A DNA stretch of 64,000 nucleotides from Beroe forskalii (GCA_011033025.1 WFMF01000157.1:124001-188000); one strand, 5' to 3'. Shown: positions 35,363-47,076, numbered from the stretch's first letter. Notes: generated by a model not told the origin, from the sequence alone. Made by a program: numbers and translations.

Positions 35363-38300
35363 TGGTCACCTGTAGGTATCATTGGTGATTTTTTGCAAAA
35401 TTTTTCATCAAAAATTTCAAAAATTGTCACCATGGTGCATTAAATGGGCAATATCTCAGCTTCTGTATTGAGCAGCACTATAAAATTTGGATATGTTGAC
35501 CAATATGGACATAGGTTGATATTGCACTGGTTTTTAAGGTCATATCTCATCCAACATGGAGCCAACTCACATCAACCAATGACATTTGCATGTGGAGCCG
35601 CCACCCTTAAGGAGAAGAAGTTGAACAGTTTGCTCTTAATGATTAAGTCTTATGAATGGCATATGTTTGCTAAGAGCCCTGGATGAGCAGGTGATTCTGC
35701 TCATCCCTTGTGGAGCACTTATTTCAAATTAGGGCAAATTTTGATCGTCCACAGAGTGGTCTATGATTGTGATATCAGGCTGAAACAACAAATAGAATTT
35801 CCAAAAACTACCTCAATTCAAAATAGAAACATATCTTACTGTCTAACCCTTCTCATCCGGCGTGGAGCACAATTTTAAATATCGTACTGAAAATAAAAAA
35901 CCGTTGTTTCTACATTATTGATGGATAATCTCAAGATAGTATATATCTAGCACTTCAGGATGGTACAAAATACCATTCTTAATAGACCATAATCGGCAAT
36001 TTATAGTTCTAACGTCTATTCATCCACCTGGAGCCTTTAGAAACTCCGAAATCAAATCATTACAATGAACTTTCTATTGGCTGATAATGATGGTTTTTAG
36101 AAAATTTGGCTATGAAACATGTTGCTCGATGTGTTTATGAAGGCACTTGATGGATTTGAGAGCCTCCAAATGCCCATCCAGTGTGGAGCAGGCCTTGTTT
36201 TTAGAATAAATTCCATACACTTTCCTTGGACCGAAACTCTATCAAGAAGCACTAATTTGATTGATATCATCAAAAAACACCAAGAACTATCACCTAAGAC
36301 AAGGAATATATGATTCATCCGATATGGAGCCTAATTTGAAACTTTAATGGAATTCAGTGTAGTGCTCCACACTGGATGATGCACTTTCAATATCTTCATT
36401 AATTCAGATATTTGGTGTTGGACATGGGAGACATATTTGAGGCGTTTTTAGAACAAAAAGATGTAAGCTCACTCAATGAGGAGCTATTTTCAGCCATTTC
36501 ATGGTCATGCTCCATATGGATGAGGCCAAAACATGCTAGACATTGGCAGATGTTATCATGTATATAATATTATTAACTCTGTGGTAAGTTCTAAAGCAAC
36601 AGCACTTGAAGCCTCATGAGGCCACAATGAGACAATATAATATGCACATTATGGGCGGGCTACTCACGAAAAGTTCTAATGGAAGATGGTTCCACACTGG
36701 ATGAAGTCAATAGCAACTCTTTGATAAATCCAAATTGATGATACATATTCCCTGCTTAAATTGCAATATGAAACAGAGCATATAACTATTACTCATTCAC
36801 GGTGGAGCTGAATTTGTGCAAATAACCACTGTAGCTCCTCATGGATGAATTTCAATTTAAGATTTTCCCGCTTTATATTGCAGTCATGGGTATTAGGATC
36901 ATCATTTGTGCTTGATCCAGGTCATTAGACCTCATGGTTGAGGAGAACATGAGAATAGCTATAGCCAACTGTTAGAAGGAGCAGAATGCACAAAGAGAAT
37001 TAGCAACAAGTTATACCAAAAATTATGCTCCACTTTGGATGAGGTATTTGGCACAAAGAAAATTGTTCGAGGTGGAAGGAAAAGGATAAGTCTACGCAAA
37101 TATCAAAATTTCAAATTCAAACGAATTGAAATCACCCTGGATGAGCACCATTTTAGACAAAAAATTGAATTGCTCCACATTGGATGAAGTCAGAATCATG
37201 AAACAACCTGCTCATCTGTTGCCAATTGATAAGCTACACTGATTCACTGAGTTTCAAAGCTCTATCTCAAAAAGCCTTTCCCACAGACCCTGGCTCCACA
37301 CTAAATGGCTCCACACCAAACAATTGCTGATATCTTTGGATCCACATTGAATGAGTACTTGCTTCCAACGATATATGTATATGTCCAAATCCACGTTACG
37401 TAACGCACACTTTTTACTCAATTTTGAGGATTCAAAGGTCAAGGCAGCCAAATTGAAGTCATCACAGCACTATTCCTTGCTTTAGAGACAAACTTCAAAC
37501 ATTCATTGAGCCTATTTGATGTTTTGAATGAGAATTGGTTGCACAGAAAATTTTACACAAGCCATCAAAAATGTTACGTAACGCACAGGACTGGATCAAA
37601 TAAAATCAATTGACAGAATTTGATCACAAAAGTCAGTTCCATGTGAGCGAATGGGGAGTTCACACTAGTTTCTAATGATAGAAGAATATATAAACTTTAA
37701 GTTTAACAATGCTTTTATTGGTTGATGCACCCCATTTTCTTTTTACCAGGCTCACATAATTTGTTACGTAATGCACAAAATGCCTGTTACGTAATGCACA
37801 AATTTTCCTCACTGTGAATAGACCTATTTTATACTGTTCTATTGACATAGTAAGGCCTCAATTAGATGCAGGAGCAATCAAGGTCCTCAATCTAAAAAAA
37901 TCTTGGTGGTTCTATCAATTTCAGTCCCATATTAGGCCATCAAAAGTGTAGCAAAAAATTGGATCAATTTTCTATGATTTTACTGTCATACTCAGAATAT
38001 TTCATTTCTGACAGGGTTAAGATCACTCTTGGTATCACCCAGCAACTTTATAAGATGAATAATGGCCGATTCCTATCGTGAGAGGGCCAAATTCAACGAT
38101 TTTCGAATTTGCTAGTAGAAAAAGATGTTTTTTTCATGTGTCACAAAGTGGCAAATTTTTGAGAAAATCACTTTTTGAGGCCATTAAAGCACAATTCCTC
38201 AAGGGCATTGATATCTTATACCCCTGAATACATTTTTGATAGCATTTAGGTTCTAGAAAAAGAAAATTTATCGATTTATGCTTTGATTTTCTAATGTATG

Positions 38301-39119
38301 TGGGATTGAATGACTAAATACTAAATTTTTCTTTGTAATTCTTTTCTAAGTTGAAATTTACTTTACATTCCTTATCTGTAAGTTATTACAGAATTTTCTG
38401 ATTAGAAATGGATATTTCTTGCAGTTTCTTTCATTGAAAATTAATTGGAAAAGTTTTGTGCATTACGTAACGTTACGTAACGCACAAGGCCATATTGTCT
38501 AAATTTGATCAGTCTAAGCTTTCACACATGTGCCATGACGACCAAAAGTATCCAAAACAGCTGAAAATGAGTTTTCGGCATAAATGGAAATGAATTAAGG
38601 CTTTTACAAAACTTTTTGCATCATTTTGTTACGTAACGCACACATCAATTGTCCCCAAAGAGTTTGAACGTCACTTCAAAATAGTTAGAGAAAGCGATTA
38701 TTCATATTAAAATATGAATCAAACTAGATCAAAAGTCCACTATGGAGCAAAAATTATTCCCTTGATTACAAATATAAGCATTCTTTATGATAATTCAAAA
38801 ATGCCATTAATTGAGGGCTGAACATTGTCCAAAAGTAGCCCTACTCAATCGCGCAAATCGTCGAGGTCTTTCAATATTTTTTGATGCGGTTTTTTGCATC
38901 ATTTAGAGGAAAGTCTTAGCTTTCATTTGAAGTCAAAGCTTTTTGCTGGACTGATGATTTCAAATTTCAAAATTTTTCCTCGTTTTCGTGGATTTGCCCA
39001 TATTCAATTATCTGGGATCAAGCTCATATAAACGAGAAATTCCTATTTCATGGACATCTACCCCAAAGTTGAATTTTAAAAAGGGTCCAAAATTCACCAA
39101 TGATACCTACAGGTGACCA
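35363..39119. mobile_element. TA-flanked element I with words TCATCC..GTGGAGC and TTACGTAACGCACA
   Basis: The TIRs TGGTCACCTGTAGGTATCAT (continuing TGGTGA) are exact, with TA at 35361-35362 and 39120-39121. Two words occur. CATCCA(N4)GTGGAGC / GCTCCACACTGGATG recurs over a dozen times from about 35555 to 37350. The dyad GTTACGTAACGCACA is confined to 37390-38640 (about 37390, 37570, 37765, 37785, 38456-38487 and 38628), suggesting a second, nested element. No transposase ORF was found. Confidence 0.83.
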
Positions 39120-39121
39120 TA

Positions 39122-39808
39122 TTGTTTGTAGATGATAAGATTATTTAGTCACCACCGTCAACCGTCACACAGCATCTTCCTCCTCTCTGGTGCATCGGAG
39201 TAAAATTTGGGCAACATTTGGTCTATCTGGGCAAAATTCAGTGTGCTCTGGGTTGCTTATTGTTTGCTGACAGCATCAAATCCTGCCTACTTGGAAAAAG
39301 TGACAATGTCTGAATGGCATCGGGTTTAATGGGCATTGGGAATCCAGAACGGCATCAGGTATAATGGGCATACAGAATGGCGTGGGGTATCTATAGGTTG
39401 GCATCGGGCATGCAGAATGGCATCGGGCATGCCCTACCGTGCATTAGCCTTCCACACTTCACAGCTGCCTTATCTGTCATGTCATGTCCTAACTTGTCCA
39501 AGTAATTACAATCCACTTTCCAGGGATATGAGATCACTCTCTCTACAGACACGTCTCTGACATCACACACTAATTAATAATTAATTAGAGTAATTAGCTC
39601 GGTGAAGTCTAGTGTGTGCACCATGTTTCCATGAATCTATTCCACTCATATCCCTCCTCTCTTTAGGGTTTATCCTACCCTGAACCCATATCACATTAGA
39701 GCATTAGGTGTAAATCAATCCACCCTGACCCCACATCACATTAGGGTTTATCGCAATATCTCACCCTGACCCCTTATATTTACCCCTCCTCTAACCGCGG
39801 CCCTTCAG
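39122..39808. other. Putative intron DNA upstream of the 3' gene exons
   Basis: It contains a GGCATCGGG(C/T) word cluster at about 39318-39430 and a pyrimidine-rich stretch before the 39808 acceptor. No coding exon was recognised. Confidence 0.4.
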
Positions 39809-40024
39809 GAACTAAACCTGAGCAAAGTGTTCGGCAAAGCACACCGCCAACACAGGGGGGCGGACGCCCCGTCCCCCGTCCCCGGTGTGCCGTCCGCAAA
39901 CGGGACGCCGTCCACTAACGGTGGGACTGAGCAGCCCTCTCTGCCAAAGTACGGGTTTGTGAGCATGTTGCAGGGAGTGTTTGGTAGACCTGACCTCCTG
40001 GAGAACAACAGATTCACGAACAAG
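39809..40024 (+). CDS. Coding exon, host gene with RVSF protein
   Basis: The acceptor CCCTTCAG ends at 39808 and the donor AAG|GTGAGT follows 40024. The exon is 216 bp, phase 0 to phase 0, with 72 codons starting ELNLSKVFGKAHRQHRG and containing LPKYGFVSMLQGVFGRPDLL. The middle is Pro/Ser/Gly-rich. There is no initiator before an upstream stop without crossing the acceptor, so it is an internal exon. Upstream exons must exist, and those at 10969-11364 have compatible phase. Family not recognised. Confidence 0.7.
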
Positions 40025-40286
40025 GTGAGTGCTTGGGGTGTTGAATTTTTACTGTAATTAATATGTTTTCGTATTTGATTTGAATCCATACTTCATAGTA
40101 AAGAGCTGGGGATGTTTACTTCCAAACTTCTATGCCGGGGTATCATTCATTATCTTCTCAATAAAAAAACCACCCCCTTCATTCCGTACTCCGTGTCCAC
40201 ATCTCTGGTGATTCAATAAAACACTACCCCCTATAGTCCTTGCCCAAATCCCTAACAAACTCCCCCTAATCTGACTCCCCCTTCAG

Positions 40287-40469
40287 TCCGTGGCAGAGCA
40301 GCTAGCTTCCCGTCACAAGCGCAGTAAGCGCGTGAGTTTCTCCAAAGTGGAGATCCACGACAAGCACCTGCCCCTGTGCCGGAAGAACTCCTTCCACACC
40401 TCTCAGTTCGGACACCTGCACTCCCCCCAGTGCAAGAACTACGTGTCCGAGCAGACGCTCACTAACCAG
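40287..40469 (+). CDS. Coding exon with basic RVSF motif
   Basis: The acceptor CCTTCAG ends at 40286 and the donor CAG|GTACGC follows 40469. The exon is 183 bp, phase 0 to 0, 61 codons. It carries the basic stretch RHKRSKRVSFSKVEIHDKH. KRVSF fits the RVxF docking consensus for protein phosphatase 1, and the preceding basic residues are typical of such sites. A His/Ser-rich region (FHTSQFGHLHSPQCKNYV) follows. PP1 binding is inference from the motif alone, since short RVxF matches occur by chance. Confidence 0.72.
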
Positions 40470-40623
40470 GTACGCGGGTGGAATGTCGTCTGGGGGAATG
40501 TCGTCTAGGGGGAATGTCGTCTTGGTGTTTGAAGTCTTGGGGACGAGAAACTGACATAGCGTCGTCATAATGTCGTCATAGTTACGACATTCTGGACACC
40601 AGAACTTCACCTGGAATCTTCAG

Positions 40624-40801
40624 GAATTCCTCATCCGAGGACAGTTTATCCAAGACAACGTCCACACGCCCGAATCTGAGGAAGACTTCTACTCATATCC
40701 CGCTGATTACGTCGAACCACCTGTCCGCCAGATACCGTCCCTTCCGTCCAGCCTGTCCACAGACTCTGGCACTCCAAGCTTGTGTTTGTTGGACGGAAAA
40801 G
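40624..40801 (+). CDS. Coding exon, acidic/Ser-rich
   Basis: The acceptor TCTTCAG ends at 40623. The frame reads EFLIRGQFIQDNVHTPESEE and continues DFYSYPADYVEPP. The donor is either after 40801 (G|GTGCAG) or after 40807 (CAG|GTTTGG). Both give phase 1 and both join correctly to 41023, so the two sites differ only by two residues. Low complexity and no known domain. Confidence 0.68.
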
Positions 40802-41022
40802 GTGCAGGTTTGGATTCCATTACCTAATTAACTACCACGACAAATGCAATCCAAGGAAGTTTATTGAACGAGTTTTCCGTGAAACTCGTTTTATGAAAAT
40901 TGAAAATAACGAAATTAGCACTATTTTTTGAATATCTACCCGATTATGTGTATTGTGTAAACTTGCATCTTTCTCTTCAAAGTTTCACCACCCCTCAAAG
41001 TTTCACCATCCCTCTATTTCAG

Positions 41023-42200
41023 ATCTACGGTCTCCCTCATCGCCCTTCTTCTGCGAGCCCCCCTCCTCATCTCAAGAGCTAGCTGCCCCCTGCACCCCCT
41101 TCCCTAGGGTGGGAATGATCTCCTTTGGAGAACCCCTCTCCACTCCAGGATCTGCTTCCAGTGCAGGGTCTGCTGACAGCTCACCCTCCTCCTCATCTCA
41201 AAGCAGGAAAAAGGAGCTGGAATTCGCTCCTCCCTCCGAGCAGAAAGTGAGGCCGATGCCTTGTCAGCCGGTCTTTTCAGACGCTGACATTGTTTCCGAA
41301 CCCCCTGTGTTCAACAAGGAAAGGGAAGAAATTCCCTCGATTCAGATTGAGAATGTTGTAAACTTTAAAACCGATAATGAAGGAACGGAAGGGTGTCGTG
41401 GCCCTTCCGTTCCCCCCTCCTCAACCCAGAATCTCTCCCCCGCTTCGCCCAAGAAAAGGACAGTTTCCGGTGCAAGTGGTGACTCTGGGATTGGGAGTTT
41501 GCCGTGCGATGTCGGCAGTGACTTTGTCGACGATTTCATCGACGGGTTGTCGTCTGACAGTGAATTTGAGGATGAAGATGTGCCAGATACCAAGATAGAA
41601 ATCAGCGAATCTGCCCCTGCTGACAGTTTGAAGATTGAGACATCAGCCCCCTGCACTCCCTCCCCCACTACAGACTCCTTGTCAGCTGCCTTCTCTGCTG
41701 GAGTCTCCATTGATGAGGAGTCTGATGAGGATGAAGACAGGAGGAGTCCGGCTGAATGTAGTCCGGATAGTGGCTTCAACAGTCTGAGCGATGACGAGGA
41801 AATGGACGATATCGAGGAGATGATCAAACGGTCGCGTCCTGCAGGACGTCCGGCTACACAGCCCAAGATGTGGTTCATATCAGTGCCAAGAAAGCAGGAA
41901 GTTGAAGTGGACGGAAGTGAAGATCAGAAAATCACCCCCGAAACGCATCAACCAGAAACGGACTTGAAACAGCAGAGCGAACCCCTCGCAACTGACGGCT
42001 ACCTGAACCCGTTCAGCAAGAAACCGTCCGAATCCGTCTCCTTCAAACAGTCCCCTTCCGTCCTGGGACGGTTGATCTGCGACACGAAGGTCACCCGGAC
42101 GGAAGACCGGCGTCCGCCTGACGACCCGGAAGCTTTCCTCTTTGACACTCCAAGTCCAGATGACGTGATAAAGTCCAGACAGCAACGCGTGTTGAATTAG
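41023..42200 (+). CDS. Terminal coding exon, Ser/acidic disordered protein with C-terminal DTPSPDDVI motif
   Basis: The acceptor TATTTCAG ends at 41022. Two bases complete a GAT codon and the frame runs 391 codons to TAG at 42198-42200. The sequence is Ser/Pro-rich, then has acidic blocks (DFVDDFIDGLSSDSEFEDED, DEESDEDEDRRS, SDDEEMDDIEEM), then PKMWFISVPRKQEVEV. It ends with DDPEAFLFDTPSPDDVIKSR just before the terminus. No globular domain is evident. The final FxFDxPSPDDxV-like segment reminds me of a short linear motif in HBS1/SKI7-type translation factors, but this is memory of a motif and not an alignment. With the RVSF exon, a phosphatase-regulatory or adaptor protein is plausible. The antisense ORF at 41342-41878 is a shadow. 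No AATAAA was seen close downstream. Confidence 0.78.
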
Positions 42201-42339
42201 TGCGGGGTGTGGGATGTCCGGTGGTATGTGGGAGGGGCGTTGCCGGGGTGACAGGGCTTGCGGAGAATGGTTTATTTTAGAAGACGGAATGATAACAGAT
42301 TGTTTTAGAGTTTAACATATAATCTGATATCCGCTTCAC

Positions 42340-42485
42340 ATCGTGTTATATCTGCTGAAATTGGCCGGCAATCTCCCTGTGATGTCTATCAAATGAAGTT
42401 GATCAACAGGCTAATTCATCAGCTTCATTTGATATCCATCACAGGTAAATTGCCGGCCAATTTCGCTGAAGTGAGATATAATACG
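42340..42485. repeat. Foldback element in the putative 3' UTR
   Basis: Arms GAAATTGGCCGGCAAT..CCTGTGATG..TATCAAATGAAG are inverted at 42358-42404 and 42418-42467, and pairing extends weakly outward through TATATCT. The loop is about 13 bp. It lies 140 bp past the stop codon, so it may be transcribed. MITE or structured UTR element. Confidence 0.72.
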
Positions 42486-43171
42486 GTCTGTCCTCCGCAA
42501 GATCTGTCACCAAGACAACGCGCATTTCACACCACTGAGTACACTCACACCCCAAACAACGAGTTCTTCTCGTGTGTTTGTCACGCGTTGTTACATCAAA
42601 TCACGCACTTATTTCACTCACGCGTGATTAGGTCATGTGATCATGGTTCACACACTCAAGAGGGGGATAAGGTGTACAAATGTGTGTAGAGAGAGGGGGT
42701 AAATGCCTTGTTGTTTGTTTATGTTAACGTTAAGAAGCTATGTTTATCAGTGAGTATGACCCCCAGAAGTTAAATGTTGAAGACACAAGACTTTGATTCA
42801 GCGCCGTGTATAACATCTCCAGTTTTGAAGTTATTGGCTAAACCCCCTCTCTATCAGAGCTGCTATCAGAGTTTTGAAGCTGTGCTGCGCGAATCATGGC
42901 CGCTTAACGGTTGTTTCCTAATGTCATAAGATCGAAGGTTTAATGGACTAAATGGGCTAAACCGACTGTTTTTCGCGCTCTCAGCTTCAAATTTCTACGA
43001 GATATTGTTCATGGACGGACAATGGACATATACCCCACTTCCTAGAATACAGCGCGCATCGACCCTGTGAGTAACCCATATATGCGGGAATCAGTAATAG
43101 CCAATTTATTCCCATATATGGTAGACTCTCAAGACCTATGCCCGCTGCTATTCTAATCAAGTGGTGTATAT
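42486..43171. other. Unannotated spacer
   Basis: Possible 3' UTR or intergenic DNA. It contains ACGCGT/CACGCG patches near 42585-42625 and two AGCTGCTATCAGAG-like words near 42850. No gene. Confidence 0.35.
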
Positions 43172-43360
43172 CCATGGGATATCAACCTTTTGGGGTGCGG
43201 CGTATTACGCCGCACTTAGGTATTTTTGCTGCGCGTTACAGCGCAGAAATGTGCTTTCTATGTAAAACATAGTAAAGCACGTTTGCGCGCTATCAAGCGC
43301 CGCAAAAAGTACCCAAGCGCGGCGTGATACGCCGCGCTTCAAAAGTTCGAAACACCATGG
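43172..43360. mobile_element. Multi-hairpin MITE N, five consecutive stem-loops
   Basis: CCATGG borders and ~58 bp imperfect TIRs themselves contain hairpins: GTGCGGCGTATTACGCCGCA on the left and AGCGCGGCGTGATACGCCGC on the right. Between them are TGCTGCGCGTTACAGCGCAG, GTGCTTT..AAAGCAC and TTGCGCGCTATCAAGCGCCG. All five stems are short, GC-rich and tightly packed in 189 bp. Confidence 0.8.
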
Positions 43361-43716
43361 TAATCTGAGCTGATTAAATTGCTTTAATGAATAATTTTCT
43401 TTATTCTCTTCTTAGCTCAGCGAAGTGAAACGAACTATTTCTGAAATTCAATTAATTTCGTCGAAACTTCAACGTCATCAGGAAATCTGACAATGATATA
43501 GAATTAGTTTTATTAAATGAATACGAAAAATCATAAAAATTAGAAATTGAAAAATGGAAATTCAAAAATTCGAAAATTCTAAAATCAAGAATCAAAAATT
43601 AAATAAATAAATTAAATTAGCTAAATTAATGTGAAAATCCCAAAAACTAATCGTACAATACATAGGTAATACAAAATACATGATTCATGTTTATATGATA
43701 CTGAGCATATTATATA

Positions 43717-45337
43717 TCGGCCAATCCAGGCAGATCGTGCCTGGGCATCATTTTTTGAGTTTCGAATTGGAGCCCAAATGTGTGTTGTATATGATAGAAG
43801 AGTCTTTTATCTTTCAGATGCAAAAAACCGTGTCCAAATTAGATGATCAGAACCTGAGTTATTACACTTTGAAATTTGACAATATTTATAGCAAAGTTTT
43901 TTAGAAATCCTCAGCATTTTTCATTAGAACTTTGCAGGCCTGATTTTCATCAAATAAATAATTTTCTTGTACTAGGGGTACATTTAACAATCCTAAAACA
44001 TGTTAAAAATCTCCAAAACCTCCACACAAAAGTAGTTTTTGAATTTTTTCAATTTTCTTGGACCTCTTTAAATTTGTGCGTTACGCTACTGTACAAAATA
44101 TCACAAAAAGTTTCCTCAGAGTGAAATTCATTGGTCTTTTTGTTCAAAAATCTGTTTTCAGCTACTATGGACCACTATGAATAGGATCCTATATTTTTTT
44201 CTGTATCAAAATCACTTGTTTCAATATTTTTTCCATGTTTGAGGCTGTGCGTTACGCTACGTAGCGTAACGCACAGCACCAATTTACAATATTTAGGTGA
44301 TAGCAAGTGCTAAATTGTATGAATAATGTAGAATTATTGAAAATCTGTGTTTTACAATTTGTTTGGGCTACAAATGACTTTCCTAAACCGATTTAAACAG
44401 ATTTTGTCAATTCAAGCCCTTGCGTTGGCTCAAAACAGTTTTTAGCCCATAACTCTGTTTATGGTCGTTTTGGGCCATATGTTTATTAACAAGTCATATA
44501 TAAACATGGCCATTGTGGTTCTTATGAGCATAAAACGAAGTCTGTATGACCTTCCTGAGCTGAGTAATGGAAACTTAAGATGACACTGATAAACCTCAAA
44601 AAGGATGTGGTCAATTTTGGCGCATTCCTTTTGATTGAAAAGTTTAAAATAGGCTTAATTTCATCTGGGTGGTTTAAATTGCTAATATCTGTCAAGAAAT
44701 TGCTTTCCTCATGATGATGAAGCATATAAATGATTTCCTTTTGAATGCTCTAATGTACCATAGAATTGGTACACTCATCAATGAAATCTGAGTTCGATAT
44801 ACCAATAAATCAGTGGAATGGAAAGCTGATGTACATGTCGGAACTTATTAAAATCTTTGTTTAGGCGAATGTAGAAGAACTAAGTTGAAAAAACACTCTG
44901 TGCCTAAGTGTGCGTTACGCTACGCCAAATTTTGTGCGTTACGCTACATTACTTAGGAAGCCATAACATTTTAAACATTGAATGAAACATCACAATTCTT
45001 TTTGCATATTTTTCTTCAACCTTTCTATCAACTACATCAAGGGTTTCCAGATGGTAATTTCTGATAGATGAGCTGAACTTTTTGATCAAACTTTACTACT
45101 TTGAAAATTCTGTTTCAGCCTGTGCGTTATGCTACAATTTTCTAACGCTTATTATGATGAAGTGATGAGCATGAAGTCTGCTATGACATGAAACTTGGTT
45201 TACCTATAGCGAGAATAGACTATCTAGTTTGCTCTCCATCAAAATTTACATAGAATGAATAATTGTAGGCAGTACAGTGATGCCTTGAATAAACTTTTTG
45301 AGACAAATGTGTGCGTTACGCTACATGGATTGGCCGA
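43717..45337. mobile_element. TA-flanked element H, word TGTGCGTTACGCTAC
   Basis: It is inserted in the 3' UTR of the minus Penelope arm. The uninterrupted plus arm near 53332-53348 shows one TA where this copy has element plus TA on both sides (43715-43716, 45338-45339), so the borders are proven by an empty site. The TIR is TCGGCCAATCCA. The word TGTGCGTTACGCTAC occurs at about 44080, 44246, 44907, 44933, 45120 and 45310, including a perfect 34 bp palindrome at 44244-44277. No transposase. Confidence 0.95.
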
Positions 45338-45520
45338 TATACAGCCTAACATACTAATCGGTCGACATGGATGTATCGGCATGGTGGCGGTTACATCATA
45401 ATACAATACTAGCTTACTAAAAAACGGAGCGAGATAACTAGTTCACGAGATACCTTTGTAGCAATTTGCATTCTTCCTTGTCATTTATCTCGGGTTTTTC
45501 ATTAAATATGTAATACCTAC

Positions 45521-46900
45521 CTACGCTTCATAAACCTTACGTAAGATTGTATTTGATTCAGTAATTAATAATTCAAAACTTAAATCCGGTGTCATGCCAC
45601 TATGGTACTGTCTATGATGAACAGCCATGGCTTCATCCCTATTGCTAGTAGTCTCAGGGTGTGTAGCGTACCGTAAATGCTCTGTGAGACGGTCATGAAG
45701 TGACCGAGAACTCTCGCCAATGTATTGTTGTTTGCAAATGTTACATGTAATACGGTACACTGGGTACATTATAGCGCAGTTCACGTCCTCTGGCAGTTTC
45801 GGGCAGATACCACAGTTTGTTATGATACACTGTTTCTTGTCATGAGGTCGTGAACTACAAAACAGCTCGCTGAGCTTCTTGCCTGGGATGAAAATGACGT
45901 TGATAGGTAGGTCCAGTTTTCTCACAAATTTCACGATCTCTGCTGAAACAGTCTCAGAGATGTAAGGAAGCTTCAGGACAACATTACCGTCTTTTGTTTT
46001 ACATGAAGGTGAGTCGTGCTTATGGTCTATCAACTGTCTCGGGTTTGAATAGCCATTACACCGGAGTAAGTGGTCGACTACTTGGTACGATTCCTCCTTT
46101 AACTCCGGGGACGAAGAGCTTATGTCTGCTGTTCTGTAGAAACTCTTCGCCACTTCCACCTTCGTTTTCGTGGTATGATGTGATCTGAAGTGCAGTGTTA
46201 TCTGCTTCTTCTGTTTCTTTCTGTAGTACTTGTACTGGACCTCTCCGTCATCACCGATTCTGATTTGGGTTCCCAAAAACGGGGTGAATTCCTCCTCAGT
46301 TTCTGGAAAATCAATCTCCCATTGAATCCGTTTGTCAGGATCCTGCTGTGCAATGCTATCAAACAGTGCTTGAGCCTGCTCCAATGACTTAACCACCGCT
46401 GCTGCATCATCGACGTATCTGCCGTAAATCCGTTCCACAACCGGTAGATAGTGCACATCTGTATTATATACACTCCTACGTTCAAAAGTGTACATACGTA
46501 CAATAGCTCCAATCGGACTCGGTTTACAGCCCATGAATAGTCCCACTAACTGTAGATATAATCTTCTGTTGAAAATAAAATATGCATTTCCAAATACAAA
46601 CTCGAGCATTTGATGAATGTCCACGAGTTGAAGGCCTAACAAATCAAAACTGTCGAGGTGTTCTGATGCAAGGTTCATGATGTCATCGACACAACCCATG
46701 ATATCAATGTTCGTGTAGAGGGAGGACACATCACCACTACAGAACTTATAGTCCTTAAGTTGCTCCTTAGAAAGTTTTGATAACACCTCGAGGTGGTCAT
46801 GAGTTTTCTTGAGATGACTGGGAACAAAATCCAACAAAGGGCTCAAAACTGTAGTGCACAACCACGCCAATTTCTCAGTCGGGGATCCACAGCATGACAC
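45521..46900 (-). CDS. Penelope-like RT with GIY-YIG endonuclease (major ORF, 5' frameshifted)
   Basis: The 459-residue frame holds most of the polyprotein. RT: GDVSSLYTNI at 57-66, catalytic RYVDD at 161-165, PFLGTQI at 207-213. A cysteine cluster (C358, C363, C366) precedes the GIY-YIG nuclease, as in animal Penelope elements: VYRITCNICKQQYIGESSRS from 381, with R404 and E407-H408. The enzyme would nick DNA and reverse transcribe element RNA there. Upstream, an apparent 8 bp tandem duplication at about 46900-46915 shifts the frame, and a TAG at 47077-47079 breaks the N-terminal part, so this copy is probably inactive. The first codon given is only the frame's first possible start, not a biological one. 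Confidence 0.9.
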   Translation of the reverse strand: MSCCGSPTEKLAWLCTTVLSPLLDFVPSHLKKTHDHLEVLSKLSKEQLKDYKFCSGDVSSLYTNIDIMGCVDDIMNLASEHLDSFDLLGLQLVDIHQMLEFVFGNAYFIFNRRLYLQLVGLFMGCKPSPIGAIVRMYTFERRSVYNTDVHYLPVVERIYGRYVDDAAAVVKSLEQAQALFDSIAQQDPDKRIQWEIDFPETEEEFTPFLGTQIRIGDDGEVQYKYYRKKQKKQITLHFRSHHTTKTKVEVAKSFYRTADISSSSPELKEESYQVVDHLLRCNGYSNPRQLIDHKHDSPSCKTKDGNVVLKLPYISETVSAEIVKFVRKLDLPINVIFIPGKKLSELFCSSRPHDKKQCIITNCGICPKLPEDVNCAIMYPVYRITCNICKQQYIGESSRSLHDRLTEHLRYATHPETTSNRDEAMAVHHRQYHSGMTPDLSFELLITESNTILRKVYEA

Positions 46901-47076
46901 TATTGGAGTATTGGTCTGACTTTACATACGTCAAGCATGTTAGAGTCCGGTCCAATGTCTGCAGGGTTGAATTTATGAGTTTTCAAGAGCACATACATTG
47001 TTGGTAGTGAAGTATTGTGAGTCTTGAAAAACTCGAGGATATCTGAGCCCAACTGCCTCTTCTCGCAAATATCTCC

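Noticed and set aside
41342..41878. 178-codon antisense ORF
   Set aside because: Shadow of the terminal exon on the plus strand. The plus frame has correct splice phases on its upstream side.
46198..46512. 104-codon ORFs in the alternate frame of both Penelope arms (also 47566-47880)
   Set aside because: Overlapping out-of-frame shadows of the RT ORF; identical in both arms because the arms are identical.
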